Shown piece after piece: positions 1 to 7,539 of a stretch of 64,000 nucleotides of DNA (the first letter of the stretch is position 1; every line of letters starts with the position of its first letter). The notes under the pieces are model-generated. The model searched no databases and was not told the origin of the DNA. It saw only the letters and a program-made list of their open reading frames with translations. Both the position numbers and the translations under genes were made by a program. The stretch is from Synechococcus sp. Cruz-7E5. Lineage in GTDB: Bacteria; Cyanobacteriota; Cyanobacteriia; PCC-6307; Cyanobiaceae. Location of the stretch: assembly GCF_024345995.1 (NCBI RefSeq), contig NZ_JAGQCE010000001.1, forward strand, positions 124,001-188,000, written 5' to 3'.

Positions 1-376
1 CGCGAAGCAGAAGCACCCATTCGGCCTCCGGCTGGTCGTACCACTGGCCGGGGGCTGTGCAGTGGGCACAGGAGTGAATCCGCTCCAGTCGCAGGCCGGG
101 GCTTTCCAGCAGCAGATCCAGCCGTTCCTGCCCCGCCGGCGGACAGGGGCTCTGGAGCAGGTTGTCCGCTCCAGCGCCCCCCCCGGGAGCGGGGTCCTGT
201 TCTCCCCAGCGCTTGCCGATCTCAAAGCCCTGCTGCCTGGCCAGGGCCACCACCTCGTGATGGCTTGAGCAGGCCGCAAGGTCGTCCCGCAGCTTGGGCC
301 TGGCTTCACTCAAGGCCACGAAGGCGTTGAGCTGGCGCACTTTCTCGAGAAAGGCCTGCAGTTGCTCCTCGGCCAT
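1..376 (-). CDS. Nif11 domain / cupin fusion protein, 3' end outside window
   Basis: The frame opens with ATG at 376 and stays open to the window edge (about 125 codons), so the C-terminus is missing. Residues 1-60 read as a Nif11 domain: MAEEQLQAFLEKV start, then a ..LAACSSHHEVVALARQQGFEIG.. segment, the usual signature of Nif11 leader/nitrogen-fixation-11 proteins. After a Gly/Pro-rich linker, residues 83 onward (RLDLLLESPGLRLERIHS, then GQWYDQPEAEWVLLLR) look like the start of a small cupin barrel. Fusions of this kind are known in Synechococcus; their function is not established. Start lies 10 nt after the stop of the upstream GNAT gene, suggesting co-transcription. Confidence 0.75.
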   Translation of the reverse strand, partial: MAEEQLQAFLEKVRQLNAFVALSEARPKLRDDLAACSSHHEVVALARQQGFEIGKRWGEQDPAPGGGAGADNLLQSPCPPAGQERLDLLLESPGLRLERIHSCAHCTAPGQWYDQPEAEWVLLLR

Positions 377-386
377 GACGAAATGC

Positions 387-866
387 TCAGTCCTGGAGCA
401 GATCCTTGACCATACGGAAGCGGCGAAAGGGAACCGAGGTGATCGTGAGTTCCTCGATCCAGTCGACGCTCCAGCCTTCCCGCTCGAACAGGGGGCGCGA
501 GAGGAAGCTGGCTTCGGTGCGCAGCCGCTGGCTGCCGTAGCCACGGGCCAGGGCCTCCAGGGCCCGCAGCAAGCTGGTGGCACGGCCCTGGCGACTGGCC
601 CTTCCGCGGCAGTAGAGCAGGGAAATGCGATCGAGGGGCTCCAGCACCGCGAATGCCTCGATCACCTCACCTGCGCCGGAGCAGCTGGCCAGGCCCAAAC
701 CCTTCGCCAGGATCTCCTCGAACGGTGAGCTCTCCTGCACCACATCCGCCCAGGCCCTGACCTGCTCCGGGGTGTAGAGCTGCGGGGCCTGGCTGAGCAC
801 CGCGTCACGATATACCTCGCGCACCTCTTCGAGGTCCTGGGGAACGAGCGGTCGCAGGCTGTGCAT
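387..866 (-). CDS. GNAT-family N-acetyltransferase
   Basis: A 159-residue protein of the right size for a single GNAT domain. The N-terminus MHSLRPLVPQDLEEVREVYR is typical of the first GNAT strand and helix. The acetyl-CoA pyrophosphate loop is recognisable in CRGRASRQGRATSLLRALE (Q/R-x-x-G-x-A type), followed by a conserved FLSRPLFEREGW segment resembling the C-terminal ..A..FYe..GF.. motif. Substrate cannot be told from sequence. It sits 10 nt upstream of the Nif11/cupin gene on the same strand, so the two probably form a transcription unit. Confidence 0.8.
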   Translation of the reverse strand: MHSLRPLVPQDLEEVREVYRDAVLSQAPQLYTPEQVRAWADVVQESSPFEEILAKGLGLASCSGAGEVIEAFAVLEPLDRISLLYCRGRASRQGRATSLLRALEALARGYGSQRLRTEASFLSRPLFEREGWSVDWIEELTITSVPFRRFRMVKDLLQD

Positions 867-1033
867 CGGCTAGCCCCTGGCTGGTTGCTGGGACGGTATC
901 GGGGCGGCCCACCCATTGAGACAACTTTGTTGCGGCCCCCTGGGTGTGGCCCAGAGCCGTCCAACCTGCTGCATAGCGTGGATCCAGGTTCAGCGTTTGG
1001 CCTTGCCCCAACGGCGAGCGCCGGAGATCCCCC

Positions 1034-1267
1034 ATGGCCGACTCACGTCCACTCAGCATCGGTGAACTGGAGGCGGGCTTTTCGGCCTACTGCCAGGCCC
1101 TGAGACGGCTTGTGGCCGACGGACACAGCATCGAGCGCATCGAGCGCACTCTCTGCTGGCATAACCTCAGCGCCCTGCACAGCTCACTGCCCCAGCGCTA
1201 CCGCTCACCGGAGGATCTCTACCGTCGCTACCTGCGGGCCCGTGCGGCTGAAAGCACGCCAGAGTGA
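1034..1267 (+). CDS. Small cyanobacterial protein, DUF3136-like (copy A)
   Basis: A 77-residue protein with the pattern SIGELEAGFSAYCQALRRL, then TLCWHNLSALHSSLPQRY and SPEDLYRRYLRA. The same pattern occurs in the protein encoded at 8276-8515 (VGELEANYHLYCKAMKML; TVCWSRLETLHNCLPSMY; APDYLFTLLRRE), so the two are paralogs. I associate this with the picocyanobacterial family DUF3136, from memory; function unknown. It ends 25 nt before the downstream cytochrome c gene on the same strand. Confidence 0.75.
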   Translation: MADSRPLSIGELEAGFSAYCQALRRLVADGHSIERIERTLCWHNLSALHSSLPQRYRSPEDLYRRYLRARAAESTPE

Positions 1268-1292
1268 CCGTCTTGGCAAGGAGCGAGAGCGG

Positions 1293-1682
1293 GTGTCTTT
1301 GATCCAACCCTCATCGCCCAGCCATCCGACCCGGCGCCGGTGGCTGGTGATTCTGGCGTTGTTCGGTTTGCTGCTGCTGGTCTGGTGGCCCCGGCCGGTG
1401 TGGGGTGACTCCCTGGCTACTCCTGACATGGCCTCAGGCGAAAGCCTGTTCGAGAACCATTGCGCCGGATGCCACATCAACGGTGGCAACATCCTGCGCC
1501 GCGGCAAGACCCTCAAACTCCAGGCCCTGGAGCGCAACGGCATCACAGGCCCGGAAGCCATCGCCGCCATCGCCTCAGCTGGCCTGGGTCAGATGTCGGG
1601 TTATGGGGAGGTGCTGGGGCCAGGTGGATCTGAGGCGGTGGCTGGATGGGTGTGGCAACAGGCTCAGCGGAACTGGAGCTGA
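1293..1682 (+). CDS. Secreted c-type cytochrome, c6-like
   Basis: A 129-residue precursor. GTG 1293 is chosen because AAGGAG lies at 1278-1283 and because translation from it gives a clean signal peptide (RRRW, hydrophobic residues 17-32, then a WGDS cleavage region). Mature part: one CAGCH heme motif (C57, C60, H61), a GGNILRRGKTLKL stretch as in cytochrome c6-like proteins, and M101 in GQMSGYG as likely axial ligand. It would act as a soluble electron carrier in the thylakoid lumen or periplasm. The sequence differs from classic PetJ around the heme, so it is probably a low-abundance c6-like paralog rather than the main plastocyanin substitute; partners cannot be inferred. Confidence 0.82.
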   Translation: MSLIQPSSPSHPTRRRWLVILALFGLLLLVWWPRPVWGDSLATPDMASGESLFENHCAGCHINGGNILRRGKTLKLQALERNGITGPEAIAAIASAGLGQMSGYGEVLGPGGSEAVAGWVWQQAQRNWS

Positions 1683-1730
1683 ACGACCGCGCCATCCCCA
1701 GCCACCAACGCCAGAAGTCCCTGAAGACTC

Positions 1731-2000
1731 CTAGAACGCCTGAATCCAGGGGTAGACCTCCACGCTGGTCCAGATCCCCTGGCGCCAGTAGACATCCCCC
1801 TTCACCAATGATTCAACCCGCTCCTGGCTGTCGGCTTCATAGATGCCGAACACTCGGGTGGTGCACGCAGTGGGCCCGAGGGTGATCAGCACCCCCTCCT
1901 CCTTCTGCAGCCGCAGTCCGGCCAGATGTTCCTCCCGATAGGGTCCTCGCCGCTCGAGCACGTCGTCGCTGTAGGTGCCCCAGAGGACGAATCTGGCCAT
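1731..2000 (-). CDS. YCII-related (YciI-like) protein
   Basis: An 89-residue single-domain protein. The N-terminal MARFVLWGTYSDDVLERRGPYREEHLAGL has the family pattern of a short beta strand followed by the R..HL..L helix; the middle (GVLITLGP) and the DVYWRQGIW region are also typical of YCII domains. Homologs form ferredoxin-like dimers, and some have cryptic hydrolase or dioxygenase-like activity. No specific role can be assigned here. It runs opposite to the cytochrome gene, converging on it. Confidence 0.75.
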   Translation of the reverse strand: MARFVLWGTYSDDVLERRGPYREEHLAGLRLQKEEGVLITLGPTACTTRVFGIYEADSQERVESLVKGDVYWRQGIWTSVEVYPWIQAF

Positions 2001-2054
2001 CGTTTGCTCCTGTAGAGGTGCTTCTGGTGTGAGGGTTAGGAATGCCCTTGGGCC

Positions 2055-2495
2055 TCAGCTGTTCACGCCCCGTCCCAGGAGCAGGTCGCGGGCGCCGTTG
2101 ACCAGCTGCATGGTGTCGTGCTGGCCGCCGCGGTCGGGGTGATGCTCAGCAGCGGCAAGCTTCCAGGCGCGGGTCACATCGCCGGCGGTGATCCGGCCGC
2201 AGCGAGGGAGGTGCAGTCGCTGGCGAGCGACGATGGCATCGAGATCGGGATGCTTGCCCAAGGGCCCCCAGTCGGCCTTGCTCAGGCAAGGGTTCCGTTT
2301 CTTGCCACCCTTGCCCTGGCCTCTGGCCTTGCCGGTGCTGGCTCCCGGCGCCCTGGTTGGGCCGAACCCCTGGCGCGCGCGGCCGCTCGAGCGATTGGTC
2401 TCGGCCTCGAATGGGCTCGACTCCTGCTCAGTGGGTCGGGTGCGAGCCAGGGGTGAGACAGGCTCGCGCAGGGTCTGGGGCATCACCGTCACCAA
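2055..2495 (-). CDS. J-domain (DnaJ-like) protein
   Basis: A 146-residue protein with a basic, low-complexity first half (Arg/Gly/Ser/Lys) and a C-terminal partial J domain: DVTRAWKLAAAEHHPDRGG carries the invariant HPD tripeptide between helices II and III, and LVNGARDLLL is the helix III end. The J domain is at the C-terminus and there are no Gly/Phe or zinc regions, so this is a type III J protein that would recruit an Hsp70 to an unknown client. The start is uncertain because the N-terminal half is poorly constrained. It is transcribed toward the YCII gene, 54 nt away. Confidence 0.7.
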   Translation of the reverse strand: MVTVMPQTLREPVSPLARTRPTEQESSPFEAETNRSSGRARQGFGPTRAPGASTGKARGQGKGGKKRNPCLSKADWGPLGKHPDLDAIVARQRLHLPRCGRITAGDVTRAWKLAAAEHHPDRGGQHDTMQLVNGARDLLLGRGVNS

Positions 2496-2720
2496 TCGTG
2501 CCTCCAGCCTGCTCCATCACCAACCGCTGGCCGACAAAGGGTTACGTGTTCGTCTACATACAGAGATGACTAAAAGACGACTGGCTGTCAAGCTGATGAA
2601 ATACACCGTTACGTTGGCTCAGGTTCCGGCTCTACCCATGGCCGCCGTCACACTTCCGATTGACAGCCTGCAGCCTCGAGGCGCTGGGGCCCAGACAGTC
2701 CAGAGAATGCTCCGCTTCCC
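2496..2720. other. Intergenic region, relatively A/T-rich in its middle
   Basis: Between the leftward J-domain gene and the rightward small gene at 2721. The stretch about 2535-2620 is visibly richer in A and T than the surroundings, as expected for divergent promoters. A TTGACA hexamer is present at 2660-2665, but I see no convincing -10 hexamer at the right distance. No supported gene. Confidence 0.3.
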
Positions 2721-2906
2721 ATGACCCTTCACCAAGGACAGATGGTCAGGCTTACCAACAGCCCCGATCACACCTATCAGGTGCTCAACATCGACGCCGA
2801 CGCCAGCACCTGCTGGGTGCGCCGCTGGCCCCTCCTGCGCCATGGTTCACGGCCATTTGCCCTTCCCCTCGATCAGCTCCAGCAGCTCGACACCGCCAGC
2901 ACCTGA
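2721..2906 (+). CDS. Small hypothetical cyanobacterial protein
   Basis: A 61-residue protein, MTLHQGQMVRLTNSPDHTYQ then VLNIDADASTCWVRRWPL and FALPLDQLQQL. It reads like a small beta-barrel with a charged turn (KOW/SH3-like pattern), and it uses codons like its neighbours. No recognised family, no signal peptide, no transmembrane segment. The role is unknown. It lies upstream of a 38-codon frame and feoA on the same strand. Confidence 0.5.
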   Translation: MTLHQGQMVRLTNSPDHTYQVLNIDADASTCWVRRWPLLRHGSRPFALPLDQLQQLDTAST

Positions 2907-2953
2907 GCGTTCCGATTATTCCGTGCCTGACCTCCATTCCAAGGAGACCCGTT

Positions 2954-3070
2954 GTGATTCCCATCCGCTTCCTGATCTGCTCCCGCCTCATGGGCGGCAC
3001 CACCCGCCTGCTCCTGCTTGGAGCGCTCACGGCCACCCTCGGCGAGCTGTTGGTTCACACGGGCCTCTGA
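2954..3070 (+). CDS. Candidate 38-residue hydrophobic peptide
   Basis: A short frame starting at GTG 2954, preceded by a strong AAGGAG at 2941-2946 with good spacing. The product has an N-terminal basic part (IPIRFLICSRLMGG) and one hydrophobic helix (TTRLLLLGALTATLGELLV). It is followed 40 nt later by feoA. The strong ribosome-binding site is the main argument; without homologs it remains a candidate small membrane peptide. Confidence 0.35.
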   Translation: MIPIRFLICSRLMGGTTRLLLLGALTATLGELLVHTGL

Positions 3071-3110
3071 TCGCTGCGCTGCTTCAATCCAGACAGCCGT
3101 GAACGAGGAT

Positions 3111-3338
3111 ATGAACCTGGCTGATGCGCCGCTCACTCAGCCTCTGGAGCTGCTCAGCCTGCCAAGTCGCCCCAGCCTCGAGAGCCGCCTGCGCGCCATG
3201 GGGGTCAAACCAGGCAGCCACCTGATGGTGATACGCCGGGGACGCCCCGGAGGCATCCTGCACTTACGCATGGGTCTGCTCGATTTCATGCTGCGCCGAG
3301 CAGACGCCGCCCAGATGGAAGCGCTGCCGCTCAGCTGA
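3111..3338 (+). CDS. feoA: FeoA-like protein of ferrous iron uptake
   Basis: A 75-residue FeoA/SH3-like domain: SLESRLRAMGVKPGSHLMVI then RRGRPGGILHLRMGLLDFML matches the FeoA pattern (R..LGh..G..h.hhr..P.GgP..h...g..h.lr). ATG 3111 is preceded by GAGGA; an in-frame GTG at 3099 is an alternative. FeoA is a cytoplasmic partner thought to bind the membrane GTPase FeoB. Unusually, feoA here points toward feoB and their 3' ends overlap by 8 nt, so the two cannot share an mRNA. Confidence 0.8.
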   Translation: MNLADAPLTQPLELLSLPSRPSLESRLRAMGVKPGSHLMVIRRGRPGGILHLRMGLLDFMLRRADAAQMEALPLS

Positions 3339-5139
3339 AACCAAGGCGAACTCCTCCCTGATACAGGAGAAAAGCCATCAGCCAGGCCAGGCTGAACGAC
3401 CACAGCAGCGACAGTGCCACGAAGCGGCCGCTGCGACTTTCCCTCAGCTGCACCGCCACCGTTGAGAGGCAGGGGGTGTACAGCAGGGTGAACATCATGA
3501 AACTCAAAGCCTGCAGCGGCCGGATCGCTCCCACCACCACGCTGGCCAGCGCACTCTCGCGGGTGGCATAGATCACCGCCATCGCCCCCAGCAGAATTTC
3601 CTTGGCGATGAAGCCGAAGATCAGGGAGATCGTCAACTCCGGGTTCATGCCGATTGGACCAAGCAGCGGTTGCACTGCCCGTCCGATCTGACCTGCCAAC
3701 GACTGGCCGGAGAGGTGATCCACTTCGGGAGGAAGGTTGTTGAGCAGCCAGATGGCGATCACTCCGAGAATGATGAAGCGGCGGGTGGTGAAGAAGAAGG
3801 TCACCATTTCGCGCCAGGCGCGGCTGAGCACCGTGCCAAGACTGGGAACTCGATAAGGTGGCAACTCCAAAACGAACCCCCCCTCACTGGGGAACACCTG
3901 TTTGAACAGAAGGGCGGTCAGCACCGCGGCAGCGAAGCTGACCACGTAAAAACCGAAGATCACCGTTCCAGCTGCCCACCAGGGCCTTGGGAAAAAGGCG
4001 CCGGCCATAAATACGAACACTGTCAACCGGGCCTGGCAGAGCGAAAACGGAATCATCAGCATCGCCAGCCAACGCTGGGGCCTGTCCCGAATCACGCGGG
4101 TGCCCATGATCGCCGGCACGTTGCATCCGAACCCCATGATCTGCAGCACGAAGCTGCGGCCATCGAGGCCCAGCCAATGCATCACCCCATCCATCAGGAA
4201 TGCCGAGCGGGCCAGATAACCCGAATCTTCAATCAAACCAATCATCATATAAAAAATAAAGATGATCGGCATGAAGCTGATCACCGTGGTGGCGCCCATC
4301 CACACCCCTTCGCTGAGCAACCGGCTGAGAAATTCTGGGACGGCCAGGCTCTGCAGGGTCGGTTGCAACAGCCGGGCCTCCAGGCCGTCGAACAGCATCA
4401 GGAGCCGGTCTTGAATCGGTTCACCCACTGCATAGATCAGCTGGAAAATCACCAGCATCACCACAAAGAAACTCAGCTGTCCCAGCAGCGGGTGTAACAG
4501 CAGCCGATCAAGTCGGTCCCGCTGGGGATCCGGATACGGTCGGTCGTGGCCTTCGATGCAGCTCGCCACCAGGCGGGCCCGGTGCGCCTCCAGCTCCGCC
4601 TCTGGCAGCAGTCGGGCAGGCCCTGGCTGGAGCCGGGCAAACCCGTGGATACGTTCCAGCAGCATTTCGAGGCCCTCCCCCTGGCGGGCGCTGATCACCA
4701 GCACCGGCAGACCCAGTTCAGCCTCCAGGCGCTGGTGGTCGATTCGCACCCCGAAGCGCTGGGCTTCATCGCCCATATTCAGCGCCAGGATCAGGGGCAG
4801 GCCGGTGGCCTGGAGCTCCAGGGCCAGCCTCAACTGGGTGTCGGCATGGCTGGCATTGAGCACCACCACGGCCAGATCCGGGCAGTTGACGCTGAGAAAC
4901 CGACGCACGATCTCCTCGTCCTCACTGCTTCCGCTCAGGTCGTGGATGCCGGGAAGATCGACCAGGTCATAGGGACGGCCGTCGGCGTCGGCAGGCAGGG
5001 AACCCCGCAGAAGTTCCACCGTGAGGCCTGGCCAGTTGGCCACATGGGCATGGCCGCCAGTGAGCCTGTTGTACAGCGTCGACTTGCCGGTGTTGGGCAG
5101 GCCCAGCAGGGCCACCTGCACCGCCGCGGCGGTGCTCAT
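3331..5139 (-). CDS. feoB: Ferrous iron transport protein B
   Basis: A 602-residue inner-membrane Fe(II) transporter. The N-terminal G domain has G1 GLPNTGKST (13-21), the G2 region with T40 in NWPGLT, G3 DLPG (61-64), G4 NMGD (121-124) and G5 SARQG (about 150). After residue 215 comes the membrane part with several helices and the conserved Gate motif MGFGCNVPAIMGTR with its cysteine. At about 600 residues it is short for FeoB, matching compact cyanobacterial forms. The start overlaps the stop of the upstream DUF938 gene by 4 nt (ATGA), suggesting coupling to the ndhL-trpA run. Confidence 0.93.
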   Translation of the reverse strand: MSTAAAVQVALLGLPNTGKSTLYNRLTGGHAHVANWPGLTVELLRGSLPADADGRPYDLVDLPGIHDLSGSSEDEEIVRRFLSVNCPDLAVVVLNASHADTQLRLALELQATGLPLILALNMGDEAQRFGVRIDHQRLEAELGLPVLVISARQGEGLEMLLERIHGFARLQPGPARLLPEAELEAHRARLVASCIEGHDRPYPDPQRDRLDRLLLHPLLGQLSFFVVMLVIFQLIYAVGEPIQDRLLMLFDGLEARLLQPTLQSLAVPEFLSRLLSEGVWMGATTVISFMPIIFIFYMMIGLIEDSGYLARSAFLMDGVMHWLGLDGRSFVLQIMGFGCNVPAIMGTRVIRDRPQRWLAMLMIPFSLCQARLTVFVFMAGAFFPRPWWAAGTVIFGFYVVSFAAAVLTALLFKQVFPSEGGFVLELPPYRVPSLGTVLSRAWREMVTFFFTTRRFIILGVIAIWLLNNLPPEVDHLSGQSLAGQIGRAVQPLLGPIGMNPELTISLIFGFIAKEILLGAMAVIYATRESALASVVVGAIRPLQALSFMMFTLLYTPCLSTVAVQLRESRSGRFVALSLLWSFSLAWLMAFLLYQGGVRLGFS

Positions 5140-5789
5140 GGCTGGGGCTCGGACTCCTCAGCAGCCATCCGGCGGAACACCAGCAGCCGGTTGTTGGCAG
5201 GCATCGACACATCATCAATGGCCTGCAGTCCGCAGTCAGCGGCAAGGGCGGTGAGCTCCAGGGCATCGCGCACGCCCATGGCGGGATCGAGGCTGCGCAA
5301 GTGCTGATCAAAAGCGGCGTTGCTCGGGCTGGTGTGACGGCCGCCCTCGTGGAAGGGGCCGTAAAGCAGCAGCAGGCCTGAGCAGCGCAGCACCCGGGCA
5401 CTGCCCTCCAGCAATCTCGGAACGGCACTCCAGGGCATGATGTGGGCTGTGTTGGCGCTGAAGACCGCATCGAACGGCCCATCTGGCCAGAGCGGCTGGA
5501 GCACGTCGAGTTCGACGGGAGGCAGCAACCAACCCAGGTGAGCGTTGGTCTGGCCCTCGAGTTGGCAGCGGCGGCGCAGATCGCTCAGGTTGATGGTCCT
5601 GTCGCTGGGTTGCCACACCACCCGCAGATGGCGGCAGACATGCACAGCGTGCTGGCCCGTGCCGGAACCCACCTCGAGCACCCGGTTGCCTTCAGCCAAC
5701 CACTGGCTGAGAGCCGCCAGGATTGGTTCCTTGTTGCGTTCGCAGGCCTCCGAGAAGGGCAGGGGAACATTTGATTCCTCAGGTGCCAT
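5136..5789 (-). CDS. DUF938-family SAM-dependent methyltransferase
   Basis: A 217-residue protein. Near the N-terminus PFSEACERNKEPILAALSQW is the hallmark opening of DUF938 proteins, followed by SAM-binding motif I in VLEVGSGTGQHAVHV. Later FDAVFSANTAHIMPW and LYGPFHEGGRHTSPSN are also characteristic of the family. Rossmann-fold methyltransferase of unknown substrate, cytoplasmic. It lies 8 nt after trpA and overlaps feoB by 4 nt on the same strand, so all three are probably on one transcript. Confidence 0.85.
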   Translation of the reverse strand: MAPEESNVPLPFSEACERNKEPILAALSQWLAEGNRVLEVGSGTGQHAVHVCRHLRVVWQPSDRTINLSDLRRRCQLEGQTNAHLGWLLPPVELDVLQPLWPDGPFDAVFSANTAHIMPWSAVPRLLEGSARVLRCSGLLLLYGPFHEGGRHTSPSNAAFDQHLRSLDPAMGVRDALELTALAADCGLQAIDDVSMPANNRLLVFRRMAAEESEPQP

Positions 5790-5797
5790 GGCCGGCC

Positions 5798-6628
5798 TCA
5801 GGTGTCGAGGGCCTGGCGCAGGCCGGCGACGAATGCCGCGGCGGCCTCGGCTGGATCGGTGCCCTCCTGATGAGCCGCGGCCATCACCTTCACCAGAGCG
5901 CTGCCCACGATGGCGCCTTCGGCGCCCCAGTCACGCACCTGCCTGGCTTGCTCGGGACCCGAAATTCCGAAACCCACCGCCACGGGTCTGGGGCCCAGGT
6001 CCTTGAGCTGTTGCACCAGATCGCCCACCCGGTTCTCCAGGCTCGTGCGCACCCCGGTCACTCCCGTCACGCTCACCAGGTAAGTGAAACCGCGACTGGC
6101 CTGAGTGATTCTCGCCATCCGCTCTGCCGGGGTGGTGGGAGCCACCAGAAGCACCAGATCGAGGCCGTGGCCAGCGGCAATGGGCGAGAGGCGCTCCGCC
6201 TCCTCCAGGGGCAGGTCGGGTACCACCAGCCCGGCAGCACCGGCAGCGGCAGCTTCACGGCAGAAGTTCTCGAGGCCTCGGTTCAGCAGCGGGTTGGTGT
6301 AGGTGAAGAGCACCACGGGCAGCGTCAGTTCACCCTTCAAGCTGGCGAGCATCTCCAGCACAGCCGTGGGGGTGGTGCCGGCGGCGAGGGCCCGGCTAGC
6401 GGCGGCCTGGATCACCGGGCCGTCCGCCAGCGGATCGCTGTAGGGGATGCCCAGCTCGATCAGATCGCTTCCCTCAGCCTCAAGGGCCAGAAGAGTGTTG
6501 CGGGTGGTGGCCAGGTCAGGATCCCCCGCCATCAGAAAAGGCATCAGGGCGCATCGCCCCTGCTGTCTGAGGCTGGCGAATCGCCGCTGGATCGGTGTGC
6601 TGGCAAGGGTGGTGGAAGCAGCACTCAT
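5798..6628 (-). CDS. trpA: Tryptophan synthase alpha subunit
   Basis: A 276-residue TIM barrel that cleaves indole-3-glycerol phosphate to indole and G3P for the TrpB partner. Diagnostic segments: [11 protein letters not shown], then [19 protein letters not shown] with the catalytic Glu, then [12 protein letters not shown] with the catalytic Asp region, and [11 protein letters not shown] with the phosphate loop. ATG 6628 is chosen because the protein then begins like other TrpA proteins ([21 protein letters not shown]); longer in-frame extensions look non-coding. It is in a leftward run after ndhL and DUF3007. Confidence 0.95.
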   Translation of the reverse strand: MSAASTTLASTPIQRRFASLRQQGRCALMPFLMAGDPDLATTRNTLLALEAEGSDLIELGIPYSDPLADGPVIQAAASRALAAGTTPTAVLEMLASLKGELTLPVVLFTYTNPLLNRGLENFCREAAAAGAAGLVVPDLPLEEAERLSPIAAGHGLDLVLLVAPTTPAERMARITQASRGFTYLVSVTGVTGVRTSLENRVGDLVQQLKDLGPRPVAVGFGISGPEQARQVRDWGAEGAIVGSALVKVMAAAHQEGTDPAEAAAAFVAGLRQALDT

Positions 6629-6671
6629 CGGGGCCGTGGAGCGGAGGCGGTCAGGCTCCGAGCCTATGGGG

Positions 6672-7007
6672 TCAGGCTGCGGCGTCGTCCTGCCACTGAC
6701 CGATCTCCCGCAGCAGCTTCTCCTGCTCCCCAGGGCTGAGGGCATCGAATTCTTTCTGCAATTCCTCAGTGGTGAGGGCATCAAAGGCTGCGCGGTACCG
6801 GCGCCGCTGCTCCATGAAACTCATCCTTCCGGTGACCACCCGCAGCAGGTAGGTGCCCGTCCAGCCCAAAACAATCACGATCAGCAGGGCCTCAGCGGCG
6901 ATGCCGGCCGAAAAGCCCTCGAATCCCGCTGCCTTGAAGCCCGCATAGCCGAGCCCGCCGGCCAGGAACACGCCCAGCCCGATCAGAAGTGCCTGACCAC
7001 GGTTCAT
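6672..7007 (-). CDS. DUF3007-like membrane protein
   Basis: A 111-residue protein with two hydrophobic helices (about residues 5-28 and 36-56), a basic patch ([17 protein letters not shown]), then an acidic helical tail ending in GQWQDDAAA. The position, overlapping the end of ndhL by 4 nt and preceding trpA, and the [21 protein letters not shown] tail match a cyanobacterial/plastid family I know as DUF3007. It is probably a thylakoid or inner-membrane protein; function is not established. Confidence 0.7.
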   Translation of the reverse strand: MNRGQALLIGLGVFLAGGLGYAGFKAAGFEGFSAGIAAEALLIVIVLGWTGTYLLRVVTGRMSFMEQRRRYRAAFDALTTEELQKEFDALSPGEQEKLLREIGQWQDDAAA

Positions 7008-7246
7008 TCTCCCTGACCCGCCATGCGCAGATTCAGAAAGGGGGCGAACAGGATCAGGCCGGGAAAGAACAGAAATACCAGGCCGTAGACCGCCGTCCGC
7101 TCGATCTTGCCCATCACTGTCCAGCGCTTGTGCATCCAGGCGTAGAGAGCCAGGGGCACCGCCACCAGATAGGCACCAGCCAGAACCGCATAGGCGCCCA
7201 GCACCAACAGAGTGTCAGGGGAGACCATCCCGAGGGTCATCGTCAT
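7004..7246 (-). CDS. ndhL: NAD(P)H-quinone oxidoreductase subunit L
   Basis: About 80 residues with two transmembrane helices. The sequence from [20 protein letters not shown] through [20 protein letters not shown] to RMAGQGE is the conserved NdhL core. NdhL is a cyanobacteria/chloroplast-specific subunit of NDH-1 used in cyclic electron flow and CO2 uptake. In-frame ATGs at 7246, 7240 and 7228 are possible starts, and the frame opens at 7297; 7246 gives a typical length. It is the first gene of the leftward run ndhL-DUF3007-trpA-DUF938-feoB and divergent from tRNA-Leu. Confidence 0.9.
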   Translation of the reverse strand: MTMTLGMVSPDTLLVLGAYAVLAGAYLVAVPLALYAWMHKRWTVMGKIERTAVYGLVFLFFPGLILFAPFLNLRMAGQGE

Positions 7247-7300
7247 CGAACTGAGCAACCCGGGCAGTGGCACGACCGTGAAGTAAAGGTGACGCAAATC

Positions 7301-7306
7301 TAGGAT
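7301..7306 (+). promoter_or_regulatory. Possible -10 element for tRNA-Leu
   Basis: TAGGAT lies 9 nt before the first base of the tRNA, the expected place for a -10 hexamer of a tRNA promoter. The matching -35 position (about 7278-7283) reads GTGAAG, a weak match. Position-based inference only. Confidence 0.3.
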
Positions 7307-7315
7307 CCAGAGGTC

Positions 7316-7399
7316 GGGGGCATGGCGAAATTGGTAGACGCAGCGGATTTAAAATCCGCAGACGGCGACGTTGTGGGGGTTCAAGTCCCCCTGCCCCCA
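7316..7399 (+). tRNA. tRNA-Leu (anticodon UAA), uninterrupted
   Basis: 84 nt. The acceptor stem GGGGGCA (7316-7322) pairs perfectly with TGCCCCC (7392-7398); discriminator A at 7399. Anticodon arm GCGGA / TTTAAAA / TCCGC puts anticodon TAA at 7350-7352. The long variable arm (GACGGCGACGTTG region) is the class II feature of tRNA-Leu, and the T arm reads GGGGGTTCAAGTCCCCC. CCA is not encoded. Many cyanobacteria carry a group I intron in this anticodon loop; there is none here. Confidence 0.97.
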
Positions 7400-7516
7400 T
7401 CGCCTCAGCGCCTTCTGGCCTGGGCCCCTGCCGGCCTTGCATTCAGCTCCGCTGGGCGCCCAGACCGGCGGCTGCATGTTACGGGGCGGATTGGGTCTGC
7501 TCCCCAGCGGCTATCT

Positions 7517-7535
7517 GGGGGGGGTTGAGCCCCCT
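7517..7535 (-). terminator. GC-rich hairpin between converging tRNA-Leu and secreted-protein gene
   Basis: A GGGGG...CCCCC inverted repeat with a short TTGAG loop lies about 5 nt beyond the stop codon of the leftward gene ending at 7540; a second CCCCAG/CTGGGG pairing overlaps it (about 7502-7520). It sits between two converging transcription units, as expected for a bidirectional terminator, but there is no T-run on either side, so termination activity is uncertain. Confidence 0.3.
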
Positions 7536-7539
7536 TGGC

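Noticed and set aside
2564-2724. A 52-codon frame starting MTKRRLAVKLMKY
   Set aside because: No ribosome-binding site, overlaps the start of the next gene, and the last half reads through G+C-rich sequence without any motif.
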